Source: Armatimonadota bacterium (GTDB taxonomy: Bacteria; Armatimonadota; UBA5829). From it: a stretch of 64,000 nt of DNA. Positions 16,264 through 25,505 of the stretch are shown one piece after another. The DNA lies in assembly GCA_023474015.1 (NCBI GenBank), contig JAMCYN010000167.1, forward strand, positions 1-64,000. Reading direction: 5' to 3'. Within the stretch, counting starts at the first letter, position 1. Each line of letters opens with the position of its first letter. The position numbers were made by a program, and so were the translations under genes. Under the pieces are notes generated by a model, which was not told the DNA's origin, ran no database searches, and saw nothing but the letters and a program-made list of their open reading frames with translations.

Positions 16264-17934
16264 TTGACCTATCAAGACAAAAAATGCGTGTGCCGCGACT
16301 GTGAGCAGGAGTTCACATTCAGCGTACGTATGCAAGAACAGTTCTCGCAGCAGGGCTTCAACCCTCCCACTCGATGCGCCCAATGTCATGACAAGCGCAA
16401 CGGCAGGCGCGTATACAGCAGGGGAGGCGCCTGCGAAATACACACCGCCCCGTGCTCGCTTTGCGGCAAGGATGCCGAACTGCCTTTCAAGCCTACTCCC
16501 GACAAGCCTGTGTATTGCGCTGAGTGCTTCAAGGACAGGCTTGATGCAAAGGCCCAGCCCAGTCCAAGGAAGTTCGTTCCGCGCAAGCCTGAGAAAGCCA
16601 TCCAGGACACCGACGTGCCTGCCGGTGTGATGACGTTTGCGCACCTAAACCTGGACGATCGGCTCCATCGTGCGATCAGCGAGGCGGGCTATGAAATCCC
16701 CACGCCGGTTCAAGCCGCCGCAATCCCTATAGGCCTCGAGGGCCGCGACCTTATCGGCACAGCCCAGACCGGAACCGGCAAGACAGCGGCATTCGTGCTG
16801 CCGATACTTCAACACCTGCTTGCCAACCCTGTCGAAAAGCGCTGCACCAGGGCGATTGTGCTTACACCGACCCGGGAGCTTGCGGAGCAGATCAATGACA
16901 CGTTCAAGCAGTTGGGCAAGTTTACCGAGATCAAGTCGGCGACCGTCTATGGCGGGGTCGCGATGAGCCCCCAGGAAAAGGCGCTGCGAACCGGGGCCGA
17001 TGTGATAATCGCTTGTCCGGGCAGGCTGCTGGATCACATAGACCGCGGCAACACCGACTTTTCCAAAGTGACGAAGCTGGTCCTGGATGAAGCCGACAGG
17101 ATGCTGGACATGGGATTCCTGCCGCCTGTCAAGCGCATACTTTCGCACCTGCCGGGCGAGCGCCACAGCATGCTCTTTTCGGCCACATTCGCCCCGGAAC
17201 TTATACGGTTCACAAAGGACACTCTACGCAATCCGGAGAGAGTGGACGTGGATGTCTGCGCGCCGCCGAAGACCATTGCGCACGCGCTCTACCCGTGCCC
17301 CCAGCACCTGAAGACATCCCTCGTGCTCAATCTGCTCGATAAGACTGATGTTAACTCGGTGCTGATCTTCACGCGCACGAAGCACCGCGCGGACCGGGTC
17401 GCCCAGCAGGTCAAAAATGCCGGATACGCAACCGTTGCGCTGCATGCGGACAGGAGTCAGAACCAGAGGCAGCTTGCGCTGGATAATTTCCGGTCGGGCC
17501 GATGTCAGATACTGGTCGCCACCGATATCGCCGCGCGCGGACTGGACGTTGCGACCATATCTCACGTCATAAACTACGACATCCCCGCCACCGCTGACAC
17601 CTACATTCATCGGATTGGGCGCACGGGCAGGATGGAGCGAGAGGGTGACGCGATGACTCTGGTGACTCCGCTGGACGCCGCAATCGTATTCGAAATCGAG
17701 AAGGCGCTGGGCGCTCCGATCGAGCGCCGTAAGCTGGAGGATTTCGACTATAGCCCTCCGCCGCCAACCAGGGATGACTTCAAACGTGGCCCGAACGCGC
17801 ATCACAAGCAATCGAATACCACGCAGGCGCCCGGCAAGGCCCGAACCACCGCCACAAAGGCTGGAGCGACGAGAAGCCCAGGCTACTTCGCTGAGCAACG
17901 CATGGCCAGAGCCAAGTTATCCGGCGGCTACTGA
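16264..17934 (+). CDS. DEAD-box RNA helicase with N-terminal zinc-ribbon segment
   Basis: This is an ATP-dependent RNA helicase of 556 residues. Residues 1-95 are a Cys-rich module: CVCRDCEQEFTF, then CAQCHDKR, CSLCGKD and YCAECFKD, typical of zinc-binding domains that usually occur as separate proteins. The helicase core follows with Q motif YEIPTPVQAAAIP, motif I AQTGTGKT, PTRELAEQI, DEADRMLDMGF, SAT, TDIAARGLDV and HRIGRTGR. The C-terminal tail is basic and disordered. The TTG start is supported by AGGAG and by the Cys-rich domain starting at residue 1. The fused zinc module is unusual for the family. Roles in ribosome assembly or cold adaptation are typical of such helicases. Confidence 0.92.
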   Translation: MTYQDKKCVCRDCEQEFTFSVRMQEQFSQQGFNPPTRCAQCHDKRNGRRVYSRGGACEIHTAPCSLCGKDAELPFKPTPDKPVYCAECFKDRLDAKAQPSPRKFVPRKPEKAIQDTDVPAGVMTFAHLNLDDRLHRAISEAGYEIPTPVQAAAIPIGLEGRDLIGTAQTGTGKTAAFVLPILQHLLANPVEKRCTRAIVLTPTRELAEQINDTFKQLGKFTEIKSATVYGGVAMSPQEKALRTGADVIIACPGRLLDHIDRGNTDFSKVTKLVLDEADRMLDMGFLPPVKRILSHLPGERHSMLFSATFAPELIRFTKDTLRNPERVDVDVCAPPKTIAHALYPCPQHLKTSLVLNLLDKTDVNSVLIFTRTKHRADRVAQQVKNAGYATVALHADRSQNQRQLALDNFRSGRCQILVATDIAARGLDVATISHVINYDIPATADTYIHRIGRTGRMEREGDAMTLVTPLDAAIVFEIEKALGAPIERRKLEDFDYSPPPPTRDDFKRGPNAHHKQSNTTQAPGKARTTATKAGATRSPGYFAEQRMARAKLSGGY

Positions 17935-17951
17935 GGGTGATGCATCAGGCA

Positions 17952-18025
17952 TGTCAACGCGCCTCCGCCATATCCTATCTTTGGTGGTAATACGGATGAA
18001 GTGGAGGTTTAAGTTGCAGGCGGAG
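17952..18025 (+). repeat. 74-bp direct repeat, copy 2
   Basis: This is the second copy of the element at 15965-16038, 17 bases after the helicase stop. It starts TGTCAACGCGC and ends in GGCGGAG, and its ends CCTCCGCC and GGCGGAGG form an inverted pair. Confidence 0.8.
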
Positions 18026-18040
18026 GAAGGGGAGTTTCAT

Positions 18041-18086
18041 CGCGAAAACGCGAAAGGGCGAAATCGCGAAAAGGGAAGGGAGGGAC
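18041..18086 (+). repeat. 8-bp-period array, CGCGAAAN class
   Basis: Four tandem units (CGCGAAAA, CGCGAAAG, GGCGAAAT, CGCGAAAA) run into GGGAAGGGAGGGAC, which resembles the AAGGGACC end of the heptamer arrays. It lies in the 395-bp spacer between the helicase and the PEP-CTERM gene. Confidence 0.6.
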
Positions 18087-18218
18087 TTGGGAGTTCGCAG
18101 GGCGGCGCTCCGGCGGCCAGCCTACCCCAGGGGCCAATGCACGTATAAATAGTATGCGAACCCCGGCTATGCTGCGTGGACGGCGGTATGCACGAAGCTG
18201 TCTATGACCACGAGGGTA

Positions 18219-18266
18219 AGTTCCCGCAGCTAGTACAGCCCTACGTCAGTGCATGCTGCGGGAACT
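18219..18266. other. Perfect 12-bp inverted repeat in a gene-free spacer
   Basis: AGTTCCCGCAGC and its exact complement are separated by 24 bases. No T-run follows, so it may be a structured RNA or protein site. Apart from this, the 74-bp repeat and the octamer array, I see nothing in 17935-18329. Confidence 0.4.
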
Positions 18267-18329
18267 CTTGACCGTGTAGAATTGATAGCTTAGTGCAAGT
18301 AGCCGTTACCGCATCACCATACGAATGCG

Positions 18330-19427
18330 TTACGTTAGTCGACGTCTCTTGATCAAGAACAGACCAGGTAAAGCGGCAAGTAATGTTGAGAAGCACGAGG
18401 GCTCAGGAAGAGGGATCGAACCTCCAACGTAAGCAGAACCAACTATTTGACCGAAGTTGTTGAAATCTGTTGCTCCGAATGGTATGTCGACTATACTCAT
18501 ACCATGTGTTGCATCCCATATGACTGGCAGAGTCCTGCCGTTCGAGAACGTGTTCTTGCCAAGCACTTGACCTTGGTTGTTAATGGCTGTTACCCAAGTA
18601 TTGGGTCCACCGAGCGATGTCAGGTCACGCATTCCATTAGTCTTATCCCAGATGAACATATGCCAATTGTTTGAACCTACCTCTGATCTTCCAATAACCT
18701 GGCCAAGATCATTGATGTCGACAGCAATACTATCGTCATAAGAACCTCCAAGGCTTCCTAGCAAAGTGCACTCAGTTACCTTGTTCCAGATTGCAGCTCT
18801 CTGAACGCTTATACCATCGACAAAGGCTTGAGCTGTACCGACTATCTGCCTACTATTATTGATCGCGATTACTGCTGTGTTGCCCGTATTTGAAGGCTTC
18901 GCTAGGGTGTTTATGCCGGAGCCTTGCTCCCACAAAAAGGACACGTCATTCGCATGGCCAGTGTACTTGAGATTACCCACTACACAACCATTATCATTAA
19001 TTCCGGTTGCAACGCTTGTTGGAAACACCCACCAGGTTCCAAGATCACGCATACCTCCATCGCTATCCCAAATGAAAGCATGCTGATTACCGGAGGCATT
19101 TGTAGAGCTGCCTGCCACCTGTCCATTATTGTTGATGGCGGCGGCGTAACTGTAGCTCCCACCCAACGACCCGAGCAGTGTGGTTCCTGATGTGCTATTC
19201 CAGTAGAAGGCCGTTTCTTCATGGTTTGTGTCCCACTCACGTCCGACGACCTCTCCTTTATCGTTTATTCGGTTTGCCCAATTCTCATGTCCGATGACTG
19301 TACTCGGAATGATCTCCACATTACCGTCAGGCTGTTGTATGAAAGCGGTATTGCCCTCACCAATTGCTGAAGTTGCGCACGAAAGTGCGAGTGCGGCTGC
19401 TATTGTCACGCATATGGAAATCTTCAT
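18330..19427 (-). CDS. HAF-repeat extracellular protein with PEP-CTERM signal
   Basis: This is an exported protein of 365 residues. A signal peptide (residues 1-23) precedes about seven copies of the HAF-type repeat of roughly 45 residues, visible as AINNNGQVAGSS, GINDNGCVVGN, AINNSRQIVGTA, DINDLGQVIGRS and AINNQGQVLGK, alternating with AFxW and LLGSLGGSY segments. The C-terminus has a PEP-CTERM sorting signal: PLPEPS, a hydrophobic stretch, then KRRRLT. Such proteins are processed by an exosortase, which is not in this window. GC is clearly lower than that of the neighbours, which suggests recent acquisition. The flanks are repeat-rich. Confidence 0.85.
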   Translation of the reverse strand: MKISICVTIAAALALSCATSAIGEGNTAFIQQPDGNVEIIPSTVIGHENWANRINDKGEVVGREWDTNHEETAFYWNSTSGTTLLGSLGGSYSYAAAINNNGQVAGSSTNASGNQHAFIWDSDGGMRDLGTWWVFPTSVATGINDNGCVVGNLKYTGHANDVSFLWEQGSGINTLAKPSNTGNTAVIAINNSRQIVGTAQAFVDGISVQRAAIWNKVTECTLLGSLGGSYDDSIAVDINDLGQVIGRSEVGSNNWHMFIWDKTNGMRDLTSLGGPNTWVTAINNQGQVLGKNTFSNGRTLPVIWDATHGMSIVDIPFGATDFNNFGQIVGSAYVGGSIPLPEPSCFSTLLAALPGLFLIKRRRLT

Positions 19428-19632
19428 GGTTCGCCCTTCTTTTTCCTAAAGTGATATTTTGTAGCACACGCAAACTTACGTAGTAGTGGATGGTGGCCAG
19501 CTCAGCGTGTCGAGCCTGCGCAGTAGTACTGTGTGAACGGCTGTAACTCATATATAAATATACAACAATGATGGTTGATTGTCAACTTACTGTTTCAACA
19601 ATATGCTGTTGCGAGCTTTGCGAATAATCGGT

Positions 19633-19657
19633 GTTTCGGGAAGCTTGTTCCCGAAAC
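19633..19657. repeat. Short palindromic repeat GTTTCGGGAA-N5-TTCCCGAAAC, copy 1
   Basis: Ten-base perfect arms lie around five bases. An identical-arm copy is at 22651-22675 inside the hsp20-dnaJ spacer element. It lies in the roughly 800-bp gene-free region 19428-20222. Confidence 0.65.
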
Positions 19658-19809
19658 GAAATGAAGTTCGCGTCAGAGCATCGGAGCCTCAAGTGAAATT
19701 AGCGGCTGCTTCCCTCTGCCATAGTTCTTGCACTTCACGGCTGTATATTCCGCAATCGCGGCGGGGATTCCTTTGTGTCTCCGCAGTTATGGTCGGGCCT
19801 ACTTCATAC

Positions 19810-19910
19810 GTCATTCCGAGCTTGTCGAGGAATCTGCTTTGAACCGAGCCGTTCATCATAATCGGAGCCCAGTGCGAAGCAGATTCTTCGTCGTGCCTCC
19901 TCGGAATGAC
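19810..19910. repeat. Inverted-repeat element with GTCATTCCGAGC ends, copy 2
   Basis: About 100 bp starting GTCATTCCGAGCTTGTCGAG and ending CTCGGAATGAC, with the inner CTGCTTTGAACCGAG and GAAGCAGATTC pair. Related to 14095-14192. Confidence 0.75.
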
Positions 19911-19963
19911 AAGTCTGGGGGCTTGGCGTGACAAGCGCGGGGTCCTGTTGTCATGAGGGCTTC

Positions 19964-20000
19964 GGTTCAAAGCAGATCCCTCGACTGTGCTCGGGATGAC
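19964..20000. repeat. Half copy of the GTCATYC inverted-repeat element
   Basis: GGTTCAAAGCAGATCCCTCG through CTCGGGATGAC matches the right half of the copies at 14095 and 19810. The left half is degenerate. The rest of 19428-20222 holds no gene I can support. Confidence 0.55.
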
Positions 20001-20096
20001 GTGTATCAAGTTCGGGATGACGTAGACTTAGGTTGTTCTATCCGGTCAACAGGCCTAAAGTTCCGCAATATTCCGCCGAAAATCAGCATGAAAGCA

Positions 20097-20126
20097 CTTG
20101 ACAGCATTGCACTCAAGTAATATACT
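20097..20126 (+). promoter_or_regulatory. dnaK promoter overlapped by a HAIR (HspR) operator
   Basis: A strong sigma70-type promoter has TTGACA (20098-20103), 17 bases and TATACT (20121-20126). The HAIR-type site reads CTTGACA, seven bases, ACTCAAG (20097-20117); the right half is a perfect match to the known consensus CTTGAGT-N7-ACTCAAG and the left half contains the -35 box. An hspR gene is last in the same operon, so autoregulation is expected. No CIRCE site was seen. Confidence 0.75.
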
Positions 20127-20177
20127 AGGAACTAGAAGTCATGATGATACAATGCACTTGGGCAATAACCTGTTTAG

Positions 20178-22061
<1,884 letters not shown>

Positions 22062-22065
22062 GTTT

Positions 22066-22134
22066 AGGAGTCCGGAAGTCCGAAGGTCCGGATGTCCGAA
22101 GGGCGCATTTCTCGACACCCGGACATCGGGCATC
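22066..22134. repeat. Inverted 7/8-bp-period array, GTCCGRAN class
   Basis: Left units GTCCGGAA, GTCCGAAG, GTCCGGAT, GTCCGAAG lead into GGGCGC. A right arm (ACACCCGGACATCGGGCAT) is inverted with a 7-base period. It starts four bases after the dnaK stop. Confidence 0.6.
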
Positions 22135-22160
22135 TATATAGAAAGGAGCGAACAACGAAG

Positions 22161-22598
22161 ATGATTACCAGATGGGACCCGTTTAGGGACATGAGCGTGT
22201 TGCAGGACAGGATCAATCGGATATTCAGCGAACAGGCCGGGCGCGGCGAGATAGAGACCGCGTCGGGTCGAGCGTGGGCGCCGGTCGTGGATATTCTCGA
22301 AACAGAGAGCGACTTGGTTGTTCGCGCGGAGCTGGCCGGTTTGAGCCGGGAAGAGATAGACATCGAGGTGACATCCGAGTACCTCACCGTCCGCGGCGAG
22401 CGCAAGTTCGACGAGGGTAACAAGGAGAAGTTTATCAGGGTCGAGCGGCCGTACGGGCCGTTCCAAAGGACGTTCAGCATCGGCGTGCCCGTGCAGCCGG
22501 ACAAGGTCAGAGCCAGCTATCGCGATGGCCTGCTCGAAGTGACGATTCCGAAGGCTGAGGAAGTCAAGCCGAAGAAAATCAAAGTTAATGCAGAATGA
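22161..22598 (+). CDS. Hsp20/alpha-crystallin small heat-shock protein
   Basis: This is a holdase chaperone of 145 residues that binds unfolded proteins. It opens MITRWDPFRDMSVLQDRINR as class A Hsp20 proteins do. It contains the alpha-crystallin domain (WAPVVDILETESDLVVRAELAG, then REEIDIEVTSEYLTVRGERK) and ends with the GLLEVTIPKAEEVKPKKIKV strand and tail. AAGGAG precedes the ATG at 22161. The final residues NAE and the TGA come from the first GCAGAAT unit of the repeat that follows, so the C-terminus was probably trimmed or replaced. It is second in the heat-shock operon. Confidence 0.93.
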   Translation: MITRWDPFRDMSVLQDRINRIFSEQAGRGEIETASGRAWAPVVDILETESDLVVRAELAGLSREEIDIEVTSEYLTVRGERKFDEGNKEKFIRVERPYGPFQRTFSIGVPVQPDKVRASYRDGLLEVTIPKAEEVKPKKIKVNAE

Positions 22599-22720
22599 AG
22601 ATTGCAGAATGCAGAATGGGGAAGGGACCTGCAGCCGGGGGGTCAGGTTCGTTTCGGGAATAAAGTTCCCGAAACACCGGGGTCTGTTCATTCTGCATTC
22701 TGCATTCATAATTCATCATT
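22591..22720. repeat. Inverted heptamer element, GCAGAAT class
   Basis: The left arm 22591-22620 has units GCAGAAT, GAAGATT, GCAGAAT, GCAGAAT and then GGGGAAGGGACC. The right arm 22687-22720 has the inverse units TTCATTC, TGCATTC, TGCATTC, ATAATTC. Between the arms lies the palindrome GTTTCGGGAA-N5-TTCCCGAAAC (22651-22675). The left arm overlaps the end of hsp20. This is one of the longest empty members of the family in the window. Confidence 0.82.
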
Positions 22721-22730
22721 GGTGTGATTC

Positions 22731-23663
22731 GTGGCGACCAATTACAAGGATTACTATAAGATACTGGGCGTGGGCCGGAATGCGTCGGAGCGGGAGGTAA
22801 AGTCCGCGTATAGAAAACTGGCGCGGAAGTACCATCCGGACGTCAACCCGGGGGATAAGTCCGCTGAGGATAAGTTCAAGGAAGTCAGCGAGGCTTATGA
22901 GGTCCTGTCCGACAAGGAGAAGAGGACCAAGTACGACCAGTTCGGCCAGTATTGGGAGCAGGCGGGCGGGCCAGGGGCGGGCGGACCTGGTGGACCCGGA
23001 GGGTTCGACCACTTCACATTCGACTTTGGCGGCGTTGATGGAGGCGAGAGGCCGGATTTCGGCGGGGCGCAGGGCTTCGACTTGTTCGAGATGCTCTTCG
23101 GGCAGTCCCGGCGAGAGCAGCAGGCGGGTCGGACGCGCACTCGGAGGGCGCCGCCGCACAGGGGCTCTAACATCGAGACCGAGATGCAGGTCTCTCTCGA
23201 AGATATTTTTCACGGTGCCAAGAAGGCCTTCACAATCGACGGCAGGCGCATCGAGGTGACGATTCCGAAGGGGATACCTGACGGTCAGAAGATCAGGCTC
23301 GCGAACCAGGGGCAGGAGGGTCCGGCGGGCAAGGGTGACTTGCTGATCAGAGTCAAGACCAGACCCCATCCGGCGTTCGAGCGGGCCGGCGATGATCTGA
23401 GGACGGAGGTTCCGGTGGATTATATCACGGCGGCGCTCGGCGGAGAGATCAGCGTTCCGACGCTTTCGGGCCGGGTGACGATGAAGGTGCCTCCGGGGAC
23501 TTCGGGCGGCAGGGTGTTCAGGCTGCCGGGCCAGGGGATGCCCAAGCTTAATAGTCTTGAACGAGGCAATCTTTATGCGAAAGTGAACGTTGGGATACCC
23601 TCGGATATGCCGGATAAGGAGCGGGAACTGCTTGAGGAAGTGAGGAAGCAGTTTAGAGGTTAG
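22731..23663 (+). CDS. DnaJ/CbpA-type co-chaperone (no zinc finger)
   Basis: This is a J-domain protein of 310 residues that stimulates the DnaK ATPase. The J domain fills residues 1-70 with the HPD motif in [12 protein letters not shown] Gly/Phe-rich region follows ([14 protein letters not shown]), then directly the C-terminal substrate-binding beta domains ([30 protein letters not shown]). The four CxxCxGxG zinc motifs are absent, so it is the type II or CbpA form. The start is GTG at 22731, with only a weak GGTGTG site before it. The stop codon TAG lies within the first GAGGTTA unit of the next repeat. It is third in the heat-shock operon. Confidence 0.93.
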   Translation: MATNYKDYYKILGVGRNASEREVKSAYRKLARKYHPDVNPGDKSAEDKFKEVSEAYEVLSDKEKRTKYDQFGQYWEQAGGPGAGGPGGPGGFDHFTFDFGGVDGGERPDFGGAQGFDLFEMLFGQSRREQQAGRTRTRRAPPHRGSNIETEMQVSLEDIFHGAKKAFTIDGRRIEVTIPKGIPDGQKIRLANQGQEGPAGKGDLLIRVKTRPHPAFERAGDDLRTEVPVDYITAALGGEISVPTLSGRVTMKVPPGTSGGRVFRLPGQGMPKLNSLERGNLYAKVNVGIPSDMPDKERELLEEVRKQFRG

Positions 23664-23785
23664 AGGTTAGAAGGGAGGGGCCGGGTGGCCTTTACTCGGC
23701 GGGCCGGAGAGCCGCCGAGATCGTGACCGTGCTGGACTGCCGGACTCTCGGACCTCGGACCTCCGACTTCTGACTTCGATTCGAA
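23653..23785. repeat. Heptamer element with unlike arms (GAGGTTA and CGGACCT)
   Basis: The left arm 23653-23680 reads TTAGAGG, TTAGAGG, TTAGAAG then GGAGGGG. The right arm 23740-23785 reads CTCGGAC, CTCGGAC, CTCCGAC, TTCTGAC. The arms are different unit classes, so this looks like a mixed element. The left arm contains the dnaJ stop codon. Confidence 0.7.
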
Positions 23786-23800
23786 AGCGAGGCGTTGATT

Positions 23801-24133
23801 ATGCCACGTATGGATAGAAACGAACCGCTATACTTAATAGGTGTTGCGGCCAGGCTGTGCGAGGTGCACCCGCAGACGCTGCGCATGTATGAGCGTCTGG
23901 GCTTGGTGAGGCCCGCGCGCATTGGTAGAAAGAACCGAATGTATTCCGATTCGGACATCGAGCGGCTGCGGCAGATACAGCGCCTGACCCAGGATATGGG
24001 TGTTAACCTGGCTGGAGTCGAAGTAATTCTTGACCTACTGGACAAGATGCAGAGGATGCAGGAACAGATGGACACAGAAATTGAGCGAATTCACCAAATC
24101 ATGGAGGAACAATTGCGGCACTCGCGGAAGTAA
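23801..24133 (+). CDS. hspR: HspR-type MerR-family heat-shock repressor
   Basis: This is a DNA-binding repressor of 110 residues. The MerR HTH is near residues 8-55: LYLIGVAARLCEVHPQTLRMYERLGLVRP, then RMYSDSDIERLRQIQRL. A coiled-coil dimerisation helix follows (MQRMQEQMDTEIERIHQIMEEQ). HspR binds HAIR sites and is released when DnaK is titrated by unfolded proteins. Here it is the last gene of the dnaK operon, and a HAIR site lies over the dnaK promoter, so the loop is complete in sequence. ATG 23801 is chosen over an upstream TTG because of spacing to GAGGCG. Confidence 0.92.
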   Translation: MPRMDRNEPLYLIGVAARLCEVHPQTLRMYERLGLVRPARIGRKNRMYSDSDIERLRQIQRLTQDMGVNLAGVEVILDLLDKMQRMQEQMDTEIERIHQIMEEQLRHSRK

Positions 24134-24174
24134 ACTGCATAAGTGCGATTGTATGCCAGGTCGATTTGTTTAAA

Positions 24175-24206
24175 ACAAAGCGAACTAGCGCTATGATCCG
24201 CTTTGT
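24175..24206 (+). other. Stem-loop in the leader of the cold-shock gene
   Basis: ACAAAGCG and CGCTTTGT form an 8-bp stem around 16 bases, about 125 bases before the csp start. A long leader is usual for cold-shock genes. A TATGAT at 24192-24197 lies in the loop and could be a -10 box, so whether this is RNA or operator is unclear. Confidence 0.3.
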
Positions 24207-24329
24207 GCACGTAAATCCGTGTGAGAGTCTGTTCGTGTAAGTTGTGAGCGGTCCTGTCGCCGGAACGTCCCGTAGGACTTGGGGAGTATGCTCTGATTTA
24301 CGCGCACCTGGCAGAAGGAGGGTGAAGGG

Positions 24330-24536
24330 TTGCTATCTGGTATCGTAAAGTGGTTCAACGATGCTAAGGGGTATGGCTTCATCGCCACCGACGAGGGCAA
24401 GGACATCTTCGTACACTACACCGCCATCAATATGGATGGCAGGAAGACGTTGTATGAAGGCCAGCAGGTGGAGTTTGAAATAGCCGATGGTCCCAAGGGA
24501 CCGCAGGCAGCCAATGTCTCGTCAGCGTCAGCCTAA
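24330..24536 (+). CDS. CspA-family cold-shock protein
   Basis: This is a single-stranded nucleic-acid binding OB-fold protein of 68 residues that acts as RNA chaperone. RNP1 is KGYGFI and RNP2 is DIFVHY. The start is TTG at 24330, where the family start [10 protein letters not shown] falls, with AAGGAGGG eight bases upstream. The residues between RNP1 and RNP2 (ATDEGK) are normal. It lies in the same direction as the heat-shock operon but about 200 bases later and has its own terminator, so it is probably a separate unit. Confidence 0.95.
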   Translation: MLSGIVKWFNDAKGYGFIATDEGKDIFVHYTAINMDGRKTLYEGQQVEFEIADGPKGPQAANVSSASA

Positions 24537-24567
24537 ATCCTAAACACAATTGAATAACTACACGAAA

Positions 24568-24595
24568 GCCCCGAGCGCCGGCGCTCGGGGCATTA
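24568..24595 (+). terminator. Rho-independent terminator of the cold-shock gene
   Basis: GCCCCGAGCGCC and its complement GGCGCTCGGGGC form a perfect GC-rich palindrome followed by ATTATT, about 30 bases after the stop. Confidence 0.75.
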
Positions 24596-24603
24596 TTGTA
24601 GAC

Positions 24604-24697
24604 AATTATGAGTTGTGAATTATGAATTATGAATGAAGGCACCACCGCTCGGTCACTTCCCCTAATTCATAATTCAAAATTCATAATTTATAATTCC
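24604..24697. repeat. Inverted heptamer element, GAATTAT class
   Basis: The left arm 24604-24640 reads TTATGAG, TTGTGAA, TTATGAA, TTATGAA then TGAAGGCACC. The right arm 24660-24697 is inverted (AATTCAT, AATTCAA, AATTCAT, AATTTAT). The loop is short. The right arm ends one base from the comF stop codon. Confidence 0.8.
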
Positions 24698-24698
24698 C

Positions 24699-25409
24699 CT
24701 AAATGCTTCTCGCCAGCGTATACGCATACACGGCCTTTGCTCCGACTTGCATCAGGACCGTGGCGGCTTCGTGCAGAGTGCTGCCGGTGGTGAAGACGTC
24801 GTCTATGAGCAGGATGCGCTTGCCTGATATCTTATCGGCGTTTCTTGCGACAAAGGCCCCTTCGAGGTTGATTCCGCGCTCGTCCCTGGCGAGGTCCACC
24901 TGGTGAGCGGTCTTCTTCGTCTTGAGGAGCACGTCCGTCGCTATGGGAAGCCTCACGCGTTTGCAGAACCGCGCGGCGAGTTCTTTCGCCTGATTGAAGC
25001 CACGCTCGGGCATGCGTGAAGGGTGGATTGGGATCGGGATAATCAGATCGACCTTGCCGGGAAGCGTCGTATCGGGGAAGCAACGGACCATCAGCTCGGC
25101 GAGTGGGTCGGCGAGCGCGAGTCGGGAGTCGTATTTGAGGCGGTGGATGGCGTCGCGCAAAACGCCCTCGAAGATAGCGGCGCTTCGGGCATACTCGAAG
25201 GCGAACACTCGCTCGCGGCAGTCACGGCATTCATACTCCTCAGTTGGTGCGCCGCACTTGTGGCAGCACGCGCGGCCGACCAGATCGATCTTTTCGATGC
25301 ACTCGGCGCACAGCGCCTCCTCGCCCGGCTTCTCGCAAACGAGGCAGAAGGGCGGGTAGATGAGGTCGAGGAGGCCGGTATAGATGTCTCGGGCGAGTTT
25401 GAGTAGCAT
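24699..25409 (-). CDS. ComF-family phosphoribosyltransferase
   Basis: This is a ComF/GntX family protein of 236 residues. An N-terminal zinc finger has CLVCEKPGEEALCAECIEKI and CCHKCGAP-CRDC. The PRTase-like domain carries the PRPP loop ILLIDDVFTTGSTLHEAA and the family segment ERGFNQAKELA. In naturally competent bacteria it is needed for DNA uptake, but its reaction is not defined and many non-competent species have it. The ATG at 25409 is chosen because upstream in-frame codons are translated heptamer repeat (FILHSSFCI-type). No ribosome site is visible, as the repeat runs close to the start. It is in an operon with the kinase and WecG genes. Confidence 0.88.
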   Translation of the reverse strand: MLLKLARDIYTGLLDLIYPPFCLVCEKPGEEALCAECIEKIDLVGRACCHKCGAPTEEYECRDCRERVFAFEYARSAAIFEGVLRDAIHRLKYDSRLALADPLAELMVRCFPDTTLPGKVDLIIPIPIHPSRMPERGFNQAKELAARFCKRVRLPIATDVLLKTKKTAHQVDLARDERGINLEGAFVARNADKISGKRILLIDDVFTTGSTLHEAATVLMQVGAKAVYAYTLARSI

Positions 25410-25413
25410 GGCA

Positions 25414-25499
25414 ATGCAGAATGATGAATGCAGAATGAAGAATGAAGGGACCTCCCAATCATAGGTCATTCTGCATTCTGCAATCTGCATTCTTCATTT
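25414..25499. repeat. Inverted heptamer element, GCAGAAT class (comF side)
   Basis: Left units TGCAGAA, TGATGAA, TGCAGAA, TGAAGAA end in TGAAGGGACC. An 11-base loop is followed by GGTCATTC and the inverted units TGCATTC, TGCAATC, TGCATTC. It fills the spacer between the PfkB kinase stop and the comF start. Confidence 0.85.
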
Positions 25500-25505
25500 A
25501 CCTTC

